This document shows positions 46,632-59,216 of a stretch of 64,000 nucleotides of DNA, piece after piece. The DNA lies in assembly GCA_021229015.1 (NCBI GenBank), contig CM037785.1, positions 41,641,365-41,705,364 on the forward strand, written 5' to 3'. The stretch is from Solen grandis. Lineage: Eukaryota > Mollusca > Bivalvia > Adapedonta > Solenidae. Each line of letters begins with the position of its first letter. Position 1 is the first letter of the stretch. Position numbers and translations under genes: made by a program. The notes under the pieces are model-generated. The model saw only the letters and a list, made by a program, of their open reading frames with translations, searched no databases and was not told where the DNA came from.

Positions 46632-47921
46632 ATGCCTGCAATTAAACTTCTACCAACTCCTCTAGGAAAATTGAAGCCGAGGAGAATCGATTTACGAGAC
46701 CACAGACGAACATATCCAAAACCACCATCGGACACACACACTCCTGATAACCGGCGAAGAAGGACCCAGTCACAACAGCCTTTCATCCCCCAGCAACCGG
46801 CCCCACCCCGCTCCCACCGCCTTTCCCGAAACAGGGACAAACGTACCGATAACGATGCTCCTAAAGTAGACATTGCTCCTGTGGAGATGCAACTTAACTT
46901 ACCACGAGAAGACTCAGTTGTGCTTTTATCGCGACAAAGCACAATTTATGAAGACAAGATAGGTCTGTCTTTTGATGTCGAAAAACCTGAGTCATCGAGA
47001 AAGCCAAAAACAAAACCATATAGTGAAATGAATGAAAAGAATCGCTCTGGAAGAGCAAAGACTGTGAAATCTAAAGAGTCAGAAGAAAAGCGAAAGCCAT
47101 CCTTTTCGTTGACAGTGAAACCACTAAAGAAACCAACAGTGCAATCAACAAAACCTCAGTATAGGAAAGTGCAATTTAAAGACGCGTCAGGGCTTTACCG
47201 CAAAAAGGTAAAACTAGAAGGAAAAATAAACAAAAGGAAAGAAGCAACTGTTAAAAAAGCTATAAAACTTGATAAGACAGTGTCATCTGAAAACAAAAAA
47301 ACAATAAATGAAGAGAAAGATACTTTAGTAAAAAGTATCGAAAAACCAAACGATGATCTAAAAGTAAATCACGATGACGACAGCGATGACAATTTTTTCA
47401 TATGTTCAGATTCTGTAGAAAATGCAGACACTTTTTCCTTTCAAGCTCCACAGGAAACAAGTATTTTAGGGAATCCTATGTTTGATTCATCAACTTTACC
47501 TTCACGAGTGATTTGTGAGCCTCGAAAGGAAAAGAAAACAAAACCTAAGCAAAAGTCAGATAAGTTTGAAAAGATGGTTAAGAAGGTTGAGGAAATTGCA
47601 ACACGGTGTGTGGTTAAAAGTAAAGAAAACAAATTAAGTAACAACAAAACGTCTAAGAAAAAGCTTGTTATTGAAGAAAAAGTGGTATCTGATGTTTTTT
47701 ACAACTATGATTTTAAGACAAGATCTAAAATTAAGCAACGAAGACGCAGAAATAAGCGAACGGTAGATTTATCTGTTGTGAACAATTTTGAAAGGGTTCC
47801 AACATTAATAAATTGGGTGGAGTACACGTCGATACTTAGCACGCCGGCCATGAAAATGCAAAGTAAACTGGCAGATGGTAGTGTGAACACTGACACGGTG
47901 GTCAACAAGAAATTTATGTGA
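46632..47921 (+). CDS. Lysine-rich disordered orphan protein, 429 aa
   Basis: One uninterrupted frame of 430 codons, far longer than chance in AT-rich DNA. A strong 3' splice signal (CCTGTTTCTTGTAG, exon edge 46617) sits 15 bp before ATG 46632, so a non-coding first exon upstream is likely. Residues 1-65 are Arg/Pro-rich (KPRRIDLRDHRR, RRRRTQSQQ). The middle is Lys/Glu/Ser-rich and predicted disordered, with an acidic NHDDDSDDNFF patch at about 248-258. The C-terminal 80 residues look most structured and include a basic KIKQRRRRNKR nuclear-localisation-like cluster and FERVPTLINWVEYTSIL. No signal peptide, TM segment or domain was recognised. AATAAA follows at about 48142. It could be nuclear or chromatin-associated; that rests only on composition. 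Confidence 0.7.
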   Translation: MPAIKLLPTPLGKLKPRRIDLRDHRRTYPKPPSDTHTPDNRRRRTQSQQPFIPQQPAPPRSHRLSRNRDKRTDNDAPKVDIAPVEMQLNLPREDSVVLLSRQSTIYEDKIGLSFDVEKPESSRKPKTKPYSEMNEKNRSGRAKTVKSKESEEKRKPSFSLTVKPLKKPTVQSTKPQYRKVQFKDASGLYRKKVKLEGKINKRKEATVKKAIKLDKTVSSENKKTINEEKDTLVKSIEKPNDDLKVNHDDDSDDNFFICSDSVENADTFSFQAPQETSILGNPMFDSSTLPSRVICEPRKEKKTKPKQKSDKFEKMVKKVEEIATRCVVKSKENKLSNNKTSKKKLVIEEKVVSDVFYNYDFKTRSKIKQRRRRNKRTVDLSVVNNFERVPTLINWVEYTSILSTPAMKMQSKLADGSVNTDTVVNKKFM

Positions 47922-49104
47922 ACTATTGGGAATGAACAAAACAAACAATGACGACACTGTCTTTGAAAATAATTATTTAGTATGAGTATCTTGCTACTAG
48001 AAATCTGTCGACCATTTTATATATTTCTTTTGCAAGGATATTATTTGATGAAAATTGAAACGGTCGCAACACTATTTGAAGTAAAACATTCTTGCAATAG
48101 TAATATGTTTTATTATCTATTTTTGTTATAAATGCAAATTCCTAATAAATCATTTATTTTAAAGAATTTATTGAGAAAGTTATTAGTAGGGCTAATAGTT
48201 CACAGTAGTATACTTACAAAAAAGTTTTTGTCCAAAACTTTATCAATGTCCTTGAGATCAATCTGCTTCCCTTTGTTTCATATATAAAATGATATTTAGT
48301 TATTAAGTATGAATATTAACTTTTAGTCCGATTGTCAGAATGTATCCATGATGTGTGCATTTAATTATTCTACAGAATATCGCGATATATCAAAAACCCG
48401 AGACTAGGAAAAACCGAGAGAGCATATATATATATGTAAAGTTTGGAATAGGATATTGTGCAAAATGTGTAGAATCTTACCTACAATATTGTATGAGCAA
48501 ACAGAGGATCGGTCTGATCCGGGTCTGTCCTGTTGCCATGGCGTCAAAATGAGTCTATATACAGTGTAGGGTCAATGGCTTCCTTAACACTTTATTTTAA
48601 AATGACAAGTTCATCGCGACATTTTGTTTTACTATAATTAAAATAAAGTGTTATAAGTTATAAAAAGGAAACAGTAGCTTGGTAGTTTAGCTCATAATAT
48701 TATTGTATCTGCATTTAATAATAATAAACTGTTTAACACATGACAATTTGCATTTCTGACCGTAAATATTTAAGTGCTGTCTGTCTTTGAACAACTATAA
48801 TTGTTTATTTATATTTGTTATTATGTTTTCTCTTTTTCTATATGGTAAGAAGTTTTAATTCGTGTATTAATTGTTTTATATTCTATTGTTTTGTTTCTAT
48901 ATTGGATAATTTAAAAAAAAGTTTGAAATAAATTTAAAAACCATGTTATTTGATCGTGTATTTTTTCCTTCGTTATGCATATTACTTTAAAATGTAAATA
49001 TTAGGAAAAGACGGAAATCCATTTATCTAAACAATCGAAATCTCCCCATCCCCCTTATTTCAAAAGTACAAAGAGAACATACATACATATTTAGTTTAAG
49101 TTAA
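47922..49104. other. Downstream of the orphan gene, nothing else recognised
   Basis: A possible MITE A scrap (GCGTCAAAATGAGTCTATAT) lies at 48541-48560. Otherwise AT-rich. Confidence 0.4.
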
Positions 49105-49509
49105 TACAAGAGGGTCAAGATGACCCTGAAGTCGCTCACCTGAGAAACATTGCTTTCATTGCCAGCACTGCTTCAGAAATGAAGATGTTAGAGTGTAAAA
49201 ACGGTGCATATGTGTGATGTTCTGATATTTCAAGGACCTTAAAAAGTAATCTATCAGTCAAATATCAGATTTAATCGAACGCAACTGAGATATTGTTGCC
49301 ATTATCATTGTGTATAAGTTAAATGGTGATTGCTTGATAAATGCATATGCTAAAGCGTAAACAATGTAAAAATCTGGCATTTTTTATAATGCAAGGCCCA
49401 TAACTCCTGACCGAATTGATCTTGGCTGAGAGATTATGGCCATAATTATAATATTCATAAGTTTAAATATGATTGCTTAAGAAATGAAGATACTAGAGTT
49501 TAGACAAGG

Positions 49510-50808
49510 CATGCATCACAAGGGCCATGTTAACATGGCCATCCCCCGCCGAATGCTTGCTCTTTAGAAGAGGTGTTGGAGAGTAGAAAATTTCATTTTT
49601 AACCAAAAAAAAATGGTAATAAAGACTGATGTTTGAAGTAATGATAGATATGAAACCCATGTGAAGACCTACTAATTCCCTTATTTTGAGGTCTACAGGT
49701 AAAATGTCAAGGTCAATGTTACAAAAATTAAACCTGAAAAATAACAAAGGGCAACAACTCAAAAATTATGAAAGGTAGAGTCATCAATCATTCTTGTGCA
49801 CTGCACTCCTCCTCCATGAGATCTATTCACCTATGAAGTTGATATCTCACATACTTTTTGTGTTTTGCTCCGGACAAAAATTAAGTCTGATAAAATATTA
49901 AGGGCAATGACACAAAAAATATGAAAGATATGGTTATCATTTTGTGCACTGCACTCTTCCTTAATAAGATCTATCAACCTATGAAGTGTCAAGTTGGCAT
50001 CTAAAATACTTTTTTGACTTATGCTCTGGATAAAAATTAAGTCTGAAAAATAACAAAATAACTCAAAAAATATTGAGGATATAGTTATCATTCTTGTGCA
50101 CTGCACTCCTCCTTAATAAGATCTATCCACTCAGTTTCAAGTTGATACCTTAGATGCCTTTTGACTTATGCTTCGGACAAAAATTAAGTCTGAAAAATAA
50201 CAAAGGGCAATAACACAAAAAATATGAAAGGTATAGTTATCATTCTTATGCACTGCACTCCTCCTCAATGAGATGTTGTTGTTGTATTGGGGTTTACCGT
50301 CGTTGCGATAGTATTTCAATCATATAGCGACGTCCAGCTAATTACAGGTGGAGGAAGACCCCGAGTACACAGAGGTACCCGGGTAGAATCACCGACCTAC
50401 CGTGATTCGAACCCACAGCGGTGAGGGGCTGAGAGATTTATAGTCCACGACTGTAACCGCTCGGCCACGGCGGCCCCCTCCTCAATGAGATCTATTCACC
50501 TATGACGTATCAAGTTTATACCTCAAATACTTTTCTGGTTATGCTCTGGACAAAAATTATGTCTGAAAAATAACAAAAAGGCAATAACTCAAAAACTATT
50601 AACGGTAGAGTTATCATTCTTCGGCTCTGTGCTCCTCCTGATTAAGATCTATCCACCTATGAAGTTTCAAGTTGATACCTCAAAAACTTTTTGAGTTATG
50701 CTCCGGACGAAAATGTGGGACGGAAGGACGGACGGACAGACGGACGGACAGAAAGACGGACGGAGACTTTTTCTATATCCCCCGACGTCTTCGGCGGAGG
50801 ATAAAAAG
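49510..50808 (+). mobile_element. Tandem-core repeat, family T, inside the outer element
   Basis: Starts at about GGGCCATGTTAACATGGCC (a palindrome) and CATCCCCCGCCGA. Core modules of about 150 bp follow, with TGCACTGCACTCCTCCT, AATGAGATCTATCCACCTAT and CGGACAAAAATTAAGTCTGA. Then come (GGAC)n at about 50714-50763 and the end CCCCCGACGTCTTCGGCGGA. The terminal CCCCCGCCGA / TCGGCGGAGG pair is inverted. Confidence 0.75.
50275..50476 (-). mobile_element. SINE family A with 15 bp target duplication
   Basis: Head, A box (TGGCCGAGCGG), B box (GGTTCGAATCA), body and (AAC)n tail, all on the minus strand. The 15 bp repeat CCTCCTCAATGAGAT flanks both sides. It is inserted into a core module of family T, so it is the youngest layer of the nest. 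Confidence 0.92.
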
Positions 50809-51130
50809 GGGCATACTCTTGACCCAAAATTGGCCGATATCAGCCAAAATCTTATTTGGCCGTGATTTTAATGCTGTAAATATTAGCATAAACTTTGATT
50901 ATGATAACTTCAGAATTAAAGATGCTAGAGTGTAAACAAAGTGAAATCTAGCATTTTTATATTTAAAGGAGAATATTATCAGCCATAGTCGAACATGACC
51001 GAGAAATTATGGCAATAAATATTGCCAGCAAGTTTGAAAATGATTGCTTACGAAATGACGATGCTACATTGTAAACACTTAACACTGAAATTGTTGACGC
51101 ACATACGGACGACGGAAAAAAGGGTTAATA

Positions 51131-52540
51131 TGAATAGAAATCAAAGGACTGAGAGTCCCAATTTTGCGACTGTAAAGGAAAAAGTCAAGAAGCTTGAAAT
51201 TTGGTAATGTTTTATTGATTTTCCACATTAAATTAATCTTGTAGCTACTATATCATTTTACTGCGAGGGCCGAACACTCGTTTTTCACTGGAATACCTAT
51301 TTGATTACTTAAGGACATACTTCATGTGATTACTTAAGAACATACTTCATGTGATTACTTAAGGACATACTTCATGTGAATTGCTGAACTTCATGTACAG
51401 CCACTGGCTTACATCACACAATCTCATTCATAGGATTTTCCCGCTTACGGGGTTATCGTTCGTTATGTGCCGTGACAACTTCTGTAATAAAATGATAAAA
51501 AATATACAAAGCAGACTGCAGTGCATTTTCTTCATGTAATATGTGTAAAAAAATGTATTTCGCCTAAACTGGAGGTCGTCATACAATCATGTGTTTCTAT
51601 AACGTCTATAACGATGGTACGAGCAAACAGCTGCACGTATTGTTTGCCCTCTAGAGGGCATTAAATTTGGATATCTGGTATTCAGATTTCCACAACGCAA
51701 CATAAATAGAGTTGCTGCAGTCAGTTTAGTGGTGATATCAACATATTCGTTACTTTGAAGTCCACCAATATTGCTTATACCAGGGATATTTTTTTTTTCG
51801 AAAATGACCCTCTACAGCCAACTTGGTTGTGTCAGGTGTTTTCTAAAAATAAATGAGTAAAAATCACAAATTTTGTCAACCAAACATTTTAGATGCATAT
51901 GAACTGATTTTTTTCTGGTTTACATTTTTGGTAAAGTTTTGACTTCTTTAGATCTTTCGCGCTTGATCCTTTTAACTCAGAGTTATTCTCTTATCCACTC
52001 TTTCGGTGGAATTATGTCCCTTTGGTTAAGAAAAATGCTTGATCATCGAGGTTATCGGACTATTTGTCTTGTTCTTTCGTTCCATTGTAAAAATTGTCTT
52101 GAGTCTTGAGATAATTTTCACTGATATTTTCTATTGCGAAAAGGCAACACTAAAGGCACGTCTTTGGAAGTATCAATGTTTCTAAATCGGAAACCTACGC
52201 GCCAGAAATGTCAAAGAGGATGATTAGAAATGTTATTCCGGGCACGGTTCCTGATATGGTTTTTAATTGTTGAACGATGTGTTGTGCGTTTCTCCTTGCC
52301 TCTCTTTACATGATGTAATTTCGTAAAGGGAAAAGAATTGTTACCATTTTTACCGGTTGATTCATAGCCTCTCACTTAACCCTACGATTAAGTTGTATGC
52401 AATTATTTTATAATAGTTTGTAACATGCGTCCAATACATTTGAGAATCTCCAACTCAAAATCTTGCCACTAAATTCAAGGAAATTTGAAGATATTTTAAA
52501 TCGTACATAAGTTTGTTTGTTGTTTGTTGTTGTTGTTGTT

Positions 52541-52583
<43 letters not shown>

Positions 52584-54685
52584 CAAGAACTTTAAATTAA
52601 ACACAATCAAAGTTTTGAGCTACATGTACTAAGATTTGAAAAACACATTATCTCCTTTTTTCTATATAACAACATTGATACATTTTTACATTGCCTATTG
52701 GGCTACCAAAGTCAACTTTCTGTGATTCATTCTTTACACATGGGAACCTGAAACTCTGCATGTTGTTGTTTTTTTTCATGTCAACTTGTGTTTCCATAAA
52801 TTAGCAATGGACTGCATAAGATCAAAACTTATCAATGTTCCATAAAATGAACTGAAATAACAAAGGATGCCGTCACAAAAGTGTTTTAAACCTATATACA
52901 ATGCCATCTGCAATCTTAAAAATTTAGCTCACGCAGTACTACAGAGATTAAGCTATACCGCAGTAATAGAATGAAAATTGTAAAGTCTCATTTGTTTACT
53001 TACAATTTAACTGTAATTAAACATGAGTGTCATGCGACGACACGTAATTCGATGCTAGAAAATGTTAAAAGCTTAAGGACAATGTTTGAATCGGTAAATG
53101 AATACTGAAGAGTACGATTTCTGTCGGATGATTCAAAACTGATTTCAGTTTAAATATTTTTCAGTACAATGTTTCGTGTGCTTATATATACCCATGTTCA
53201 TGCACCAAACCCAGGCGTAGCTATTCCGCTATTGTAGTTTACCGAAAAATGAATCATTATCAACCTTATAACGTAATAAGATACTTAGAACAAATCTACT
53301 GAAAAACTAGCGTGACAGACATAATAAACTTTCACCACTTAAATAACTTTAGATATAGTAAACTCGAAAAGTAGACAAATAAACTGTCCAATGTGAATGA
53401 ACTTTAACCATGTCTAAGGCTCAGTATTACGTCTCTGCTACACTAGAACAAGGCTTTTTCATAAGCTGAAAATTGTGTACATAGCTGTGCAATAATAGCA
53501 AATGTGCAGTCATTGTAATTAAGTAAATTGAACTATTGAAAATTGGACGTCTGCATTTGCTGAATATATTAAGTTTGCTTATAGACTTAACACGCATCAT
53601 TTCAATCTGTATTGGAATATTCAAAGTTCTGGTAATAAAAAATCCATTCCAAGTTAATCTGTTTTTCTATTCCTTTAGGTGTCCTTTAATAACAAATGTA
53701 ACAACCAGTGTCTAGTGTTTGCTTGCAAGTATTAGTGATCCAGCAACATTCATGTGGAGATCAACAATGAGACACGTTCGAATGCGGTACCAGGTGGTAG
53801 ACAAATGATACGTTCCACAATCAGTCACATTATACTATAGCCGGACCAGTAGACCCGGTTCGAATCCTACCAATAAAAGTTACCGCTAAGTAATATCTCC
53901 GATCTTTTTTAATTCGATAGAAACGCATTCCTTTGCCCCCCCCCCTTTTTGTTGTTGTTTTTGTTTCTTTTCCCTTATAATTCAAGAAAATGACATAGTT
54001 GTCAAAATTTGTTAATTTAATGACAAGCAATATTTTTTCAGAACTCAGATATCTCAACAATTATTTTAGAGAAACAAAAAGTATGGATTTACCCCAAAGT
54101 ATTTACACATTTCTTAACGCTAAGTATGTTTGGCGGAAATCTAGCCTGGAACAAACTTTGTAGGCAGTAACTAAACCTGTACTATCTTTACGATTTTGGA
54201 ATCCGAGCGCCATATCATTTAAATGACTAATGTATACTGGCCAGGGGATCGAATCTACGACTTCATAGTTACTCATCTATCTTGTTCTTTGAAACAATTA
54301 TCGGTAATCAATTTATTCTTGAGACACATTTGTTTCACAGACATTGTTCTATTAGTTAATTAAGAGTTTAATGTATGAGGCTTATTTTTACAAGTATGGA
54401 CAAAGAAAGGTTTCGACTTTTGGAATTTTAAGCATATAGAAAAGTACAAGAAGTGAAACTCACCTTTATATCAGCCTTAAGACTGTAAATTACACGAACA
54501 CATGATACACTGTGTACCCATATTCCAGTTGCAATCATCGTTATCATGCAATATTAGTGTTTTAGTATTAGGACCTGGTGGCAAAACGAATTATTTGCAT
54601 TGAACTGTGTCGAAACAGAGACCTCATCATCACCCTTTGATCCGCGCATATAGAAATAATCTATTATATTGCAGCGGTTATGTAT
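51131..54685. other. Intergenic, nothing recognised apart from simple repeats
   Basis: Three 29-30 bp repeats (GATTACTTAAGGACATACTT) lie at 51303-51379, and a run of 42 T at 52542-52583. I see no gene. Confidence 0.45.
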
Positions 54686-54689
54686 TACG

Positions 54690-54950
54690 AGTATATATTC
54701 GTATATACATAAATGTATATATTTTAAAAAGGCTTTTTCTATATATACAATACATTTCTACATATACATATATTTCTACATAACATAAACATACATTTCT
54801 ACATATACATACATTTCTACATATACCTACATACATTTCTTCATATACATAAAGCTCTACATATAACGTTACATATATTTCTACATACATTTCTACATAT
54901 ACATTTGTACATACATTTCTACATAACATATACATACATTTCTATGGACA
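54690..54950. repeat. (ACATATACATACATTTCT)n repeat
   Basis: Irregular 14-20 bp units of CATTTCTACATATACATA. Merges on the right with the longer-period array. Confidence 0.85.
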
Positions 54951-55480
54951 CGTGGGTATACTCTGGGTACCTTTCTAAGTCACCATCATCACCCATTCTA
55001 TATATACAGGTACTTTCTAAGTCACCATCATCACCCATTCTATATATACATACATTTCTATGGACACGTGGGTATACTCTGGGTACATTTCTAAGTCACC
55101 ATCATCACACATTCTATATATACATACATTTCTACATAACATATACATACATTTCTATGGACACGTGGGTATACTCTGGGTACATTTCTAAGTCACATCA
55201 AAATTCTATTACATCACTTATTTACATATTCTATGATGTTACATGGGTACATTTCTAAGTCACACTCACACTTTCTTATCACATTTCGAACACGTGGGTA
55301 TACTCTGGGTACATTTCTAAGCCCCCATCATCACACAATCTATTTATACATACATTTCTATGGACACGTGGGTATACTCTGGGTACATTTCTAAGCCCCA
55401 ATCATCACACATTCTATATATACATACATTTCTATGGACACGTGGGTATACTCTGGGTACATTTCTAAGCCCCATTATCA
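54935..55480. repeat. Tandem repeat, unit about 75-80 bp
   Basis: Six to seven copies of TCTATGGACACGTGGGTATA / CTCTGGGTACATTTCTAAG / TCACCATCATCACACATTC / TATATATACATACATT, with deletions in some units. Each unit carries an E-box-like CACGTG. Confidence 0.9.
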
Positions 55481-55554
55481 GCGCCAACTCCAACATCTCG
55501 CCATTTTACAACATCCCTGCCAAGTTTAATCAAATTCTGCCCAGCGATTTTAAA

Positions 55555-55612
55555 GTAAATTGTTGACGACGGACGACGGTTGATCACAAAAGCTCACCTT
55601 GAGTACTTTTTA
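55555..55612 (-). mobile_element. Terminal fragment of family P
   Basis: AATTGTTGACGACGGACGAC then AAAAGCTCACCTTGAGTAC is the reverse complement of the first 60 bp of the element at 4682. Confidence 0.7.
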
Positions 55613-56072
55613 GGTATTTCAAATTATATATTTAGCTATTGAAACCATGTGTGGGACTTTCTTCTTTTGTTCGCGTATGGCATACTATCTATAAAATGCT
55701 CTTTTTACTTACTATATCTCTGCAATGAAAATTTATATGCTAAAAATCTTTCAACAATTTTTTAGAGTGGCTTTTACGAGCACATTTTGCAAAATATGCC
55801 TGTTTTTGTATTTTTGTGAAGAAAGAAAGCCTCTTTTCATTCATTTTGATACCAAAATATAATGCCGAGTGTGGTTTACTAAGGCTGCATCTGCAATTTT
55901 GACATAATTCAAACAATGTTCTCAAAAACCCTAATACGTACGAGAATGCACACTTAGTACCGATATTTGCACATGTGATAGGTAGGCTAGGTCTAGTTTG
56001 CTTGTCACCAAAATTTAACATCAGATGTAATAGGCAGCCGTTGGTATCCGACGCTGATCTCTAACTAGACAT
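55613..56072. other. Downstream of the SMB receptor gene, no TM exons found
   Basis: I looked here on the minus strand for TM2-TM7 of a secretin-type GPCR and saw none. A 93-codon minus-strand frame at 55740-56021 has no TM character. Confidence 0.45.
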
Positions 56073-56073
56073 A

Positions 56074-58862
56074 TTATGTAACTAGGATAATCAGAAATAT
56101 ACAGATACAAAGGCAAATGACGCTCACGTCAAGTTTTAACGCCATGCTGGGATGTTTGGGGACATATCCGGAATCCTCCGAGCAGACACGAATCTGTGTG
56201 ACACCGACATTGTCGACATACTTGGTATACTGGTTCGTGTACAGGAACTTTCCCGCTACCGTGTTCAGTATCGTGTTCTGGTGGTCATACGTTACATAAT
56301 CTTCTGATTCAAGCTTGATCTGGTCACAGATAGATAACTTAGTTATGAAGACGTCCATGCGATCATACCTAAAGTAAATACTACTAATAATGAAGGTGGT
56401 TTGATTTTCTGCTTTGTTGCCCATGTCATCTTTCGATTTGGCTTGGCCCATATATGTGAAACTTTCACCATCACGAACATCTATTACGGAAAAATCGAGC
56501 CACTGCAGACGGAGAGGTACTGATGTATCTCCCAATACTATTGACCATGTATCATTCATCCCCGCTGTCAGTATTTTCTTGAGCACTTTCGGGCTTTTGT
56601 TGTTTATGGCGATTTTTACTAGTGCTATAAGAAAGTCTTCATCTCTTATGTCAGAATTATTCCTAAGGGCATATTGGATGACTGACGGCGTCCAGCTAGA
56701 TGGTGTTTTTAACCAGGAAGGAAAGACCGTAAATCTACTCGGGATGTCTTCAAGAAAGTCACGCAGTGTAAACGGGGCTAATGGCGTCAGTTTTACCTCG
56801 ACATATCCTGTCACAGTCAATTTTGAAATCAAGTGTTGACACTCGCCATGTTCCGTTCTTATCTGCCCAATGGGACACAGCAATGGGAGGCAAACCGTCT
56901 CGCCCTGCAATATTTAAAATATTGACAAATAAAGGGGGTTCATGTTTATAAGTTGTATGTGTCTTTTTAATGAAGACTCGAAGCATGCATTCGAACATAA
57001 TGTAGATAAGATCAGCAAGTGACCAATGATAAAATCTAAAAGCTTCTGTCATTCTCAAAATGGACACTGATAATCTCAATGTCATTGACTACGAACTTCT
57101 CCAACCCCTTTTCATAATTTTGAAATAAAATATGTTTAAACTAAACTGACTACGAATTTGATTTTTTTAACTATCTCTGTGTAAATACATCTATCAATAC
57201 CCATCTACAGACGCGTGGTCACCCAGTGCAACATTCCGTGATTGTAAAAAATAAATGGGTGGTTTCTCCATTACAGACAAAAGCGATACGAATGGTTTTA
57301 AACCTTTATTCTAAATTATAAACCCTATATTAATATACTTTTGTATGTCGTCACATGGCTGATCACATTCACTCTTCGCGCATGCGCTCACTTCACAAAG
57401 TGAACTCAGGAGCTGGTGAAGACGCCACGTTACGGAAAGTGTCACGTGGTACCGCAAGTACCTGCTCCGGGGATGCCGATTTCCCCGAAGTTGACATATA
57501 CGAAAAAGCTTTTCACGTGCAATGTGACCTACACTTGCCGGGTTTATTTGTCAGGAAACAAAGACTTCACCAACATTAATGAGGGAGAGTTTAGTTTAAA
57601 CTCGTTAATTTTTTACGTCGATTGGGACACAAGTTCTTACAACTTCTTCTAATCCCTTTCGACAGTTCCTGGGTTGAATCAATACTTTGCGGTAGGTCAT
57701 GAAGAGTTCTTGCCCCAAATGGGTTCGAACCCACAACCTTCGGATCCGTACTAGGATACGTTACCATTGGACCACGGGCCCTGGGGAAATTTTTTTTATT
57801 ATTATTTCTTCCGATCACCTGTGAACGAGCTGCTTTAAGTATTTACAGTTGAGAGGGGAAAGACATTCTTCTAAATTTTCCGTGCGTGCATCGAGTATAT
57901 TCGCATTTACAAAGTCTGAACGGCCATCGCCGGAAATGCTCTCCAATTACAATTACAAAATTTAAATGTAGTTTTTGAGCATCCATCCAAAATACTAAAA
58001 AGAGATGCATGTTCATACGATGTTAAGTCAATAGAGATCGGATACGTTGTCATTAAGTACCATTTAGGTACTACAATTTCGTTCAACTGCGAAGCATTTC
58101 TGGTATTGAAATTATTACAATCTCTGAGAAATAATGGGCCTTTAATGTCACTTTCATATGGTAATTTATGACAAATTATTTTAAAGATAACATACTATTA
58201 GAGTATAGCAATCATATTTGGCTATATCTGGGTCAGAAAACATTATTTTTAAATTACATGGTTATGTTTATCGGCGCAAAACAAAGTATTGTCGAAATGA
58301 GAACAAACAAATGGACAAACAAATATCTACAGAATTTTTTCAAAAGTCGTTAAGTCTTTTACTCGAACATTGTGCGAATTCTAACATGCAAATCCTGGAG
58401 ACTGGTCTGACACTTTTGTCTGGTCGCGGGGTTGAATTCCTCATTATTTATTCAAATTAAAATAGCGGCCCGCATTTACTTGTTTACCAACTTTTTAACC
58501 ATTTCATAATGTTACGGACATACCAGATTGACGCGTTACGGCCTAGTGGCATGGAGGCATGAAATCTGTGACTTGAAGGTCAAGCGGCCATTTTTTCCAT
58601 ATGAATTTGTGCGTTATAATAAGACAGCATAAGTATTTTTCTATTTTCTTTTCACATAGGTTGGTGTACAAAAGAGCGCGATACTTATCCACATTTATTT
58701 GTCATCTTCAAGATTTTTTAGAAATGTAGTGAGGCATATTTCAGTAATAGATTGGTGCATTCATTATAACGTATATCCTGCTTTAATTTCTTTACTAAAG
58801 AAAACACGAGGGGTTACCTTGTGCAAACATTATGTGAACTATCGAAGTTTAATACATGTTTT

Positions 58863-58907
<45 letters not shown>

Positions 58908-59182
58908 GTTACCTTGTGAGGTAGAAATCTCGGTTTGTATTATTCGGTGTCTGGGTCAGGGTAAGGGTTTGGGTTAGGGTTCTATTTTGTGTGTTGCTCT
59001 TTACGTTTGGTTTGGTTTTGGGGCTGTAATAATGGTTTATTTCAATGTTGAATTACATACCGGGGCATACCTAGCAAAATGTACCTCGCTACGACAACAT
59101 TCTACATACAGATCGAGGTACAAACCGTAATAGTGAGGTATGAGTCTGACATGGAATACCTCGCTAAGATAGTAATACATGA

Positions 59183-59216
<34 letters not shown>

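Larger units (their letters stand above)
49105..51130. mobile_element. Composite of nested interspersed repeats (outer element)
   Basis: The outer element starts ACAAGAGGGTCAAGATGACC then CTGAAGTCGCTCACCTGAG (49105-49150). It resumes after 50808 with AAAGATGCTAGAGTGTAAAC and related modules, and ends near GTTGACGCACATACGGACGA at about 51100-51118. Its ends resemble those of families P and S. Confidence 0.65.

Noticed and set aside
54678..55258. Open frames with repeated MYVEMYV or MDTWVYSGY peptides
   Set aside because: Direct translations of the tandem repeats at 54690-55480.
55740..56021. 93-codon minus-strand frame just after the SMB gene
   Set aside because: Tested as a source of the missing TM helices, but it has none; it looks like repeat-derived sequence.
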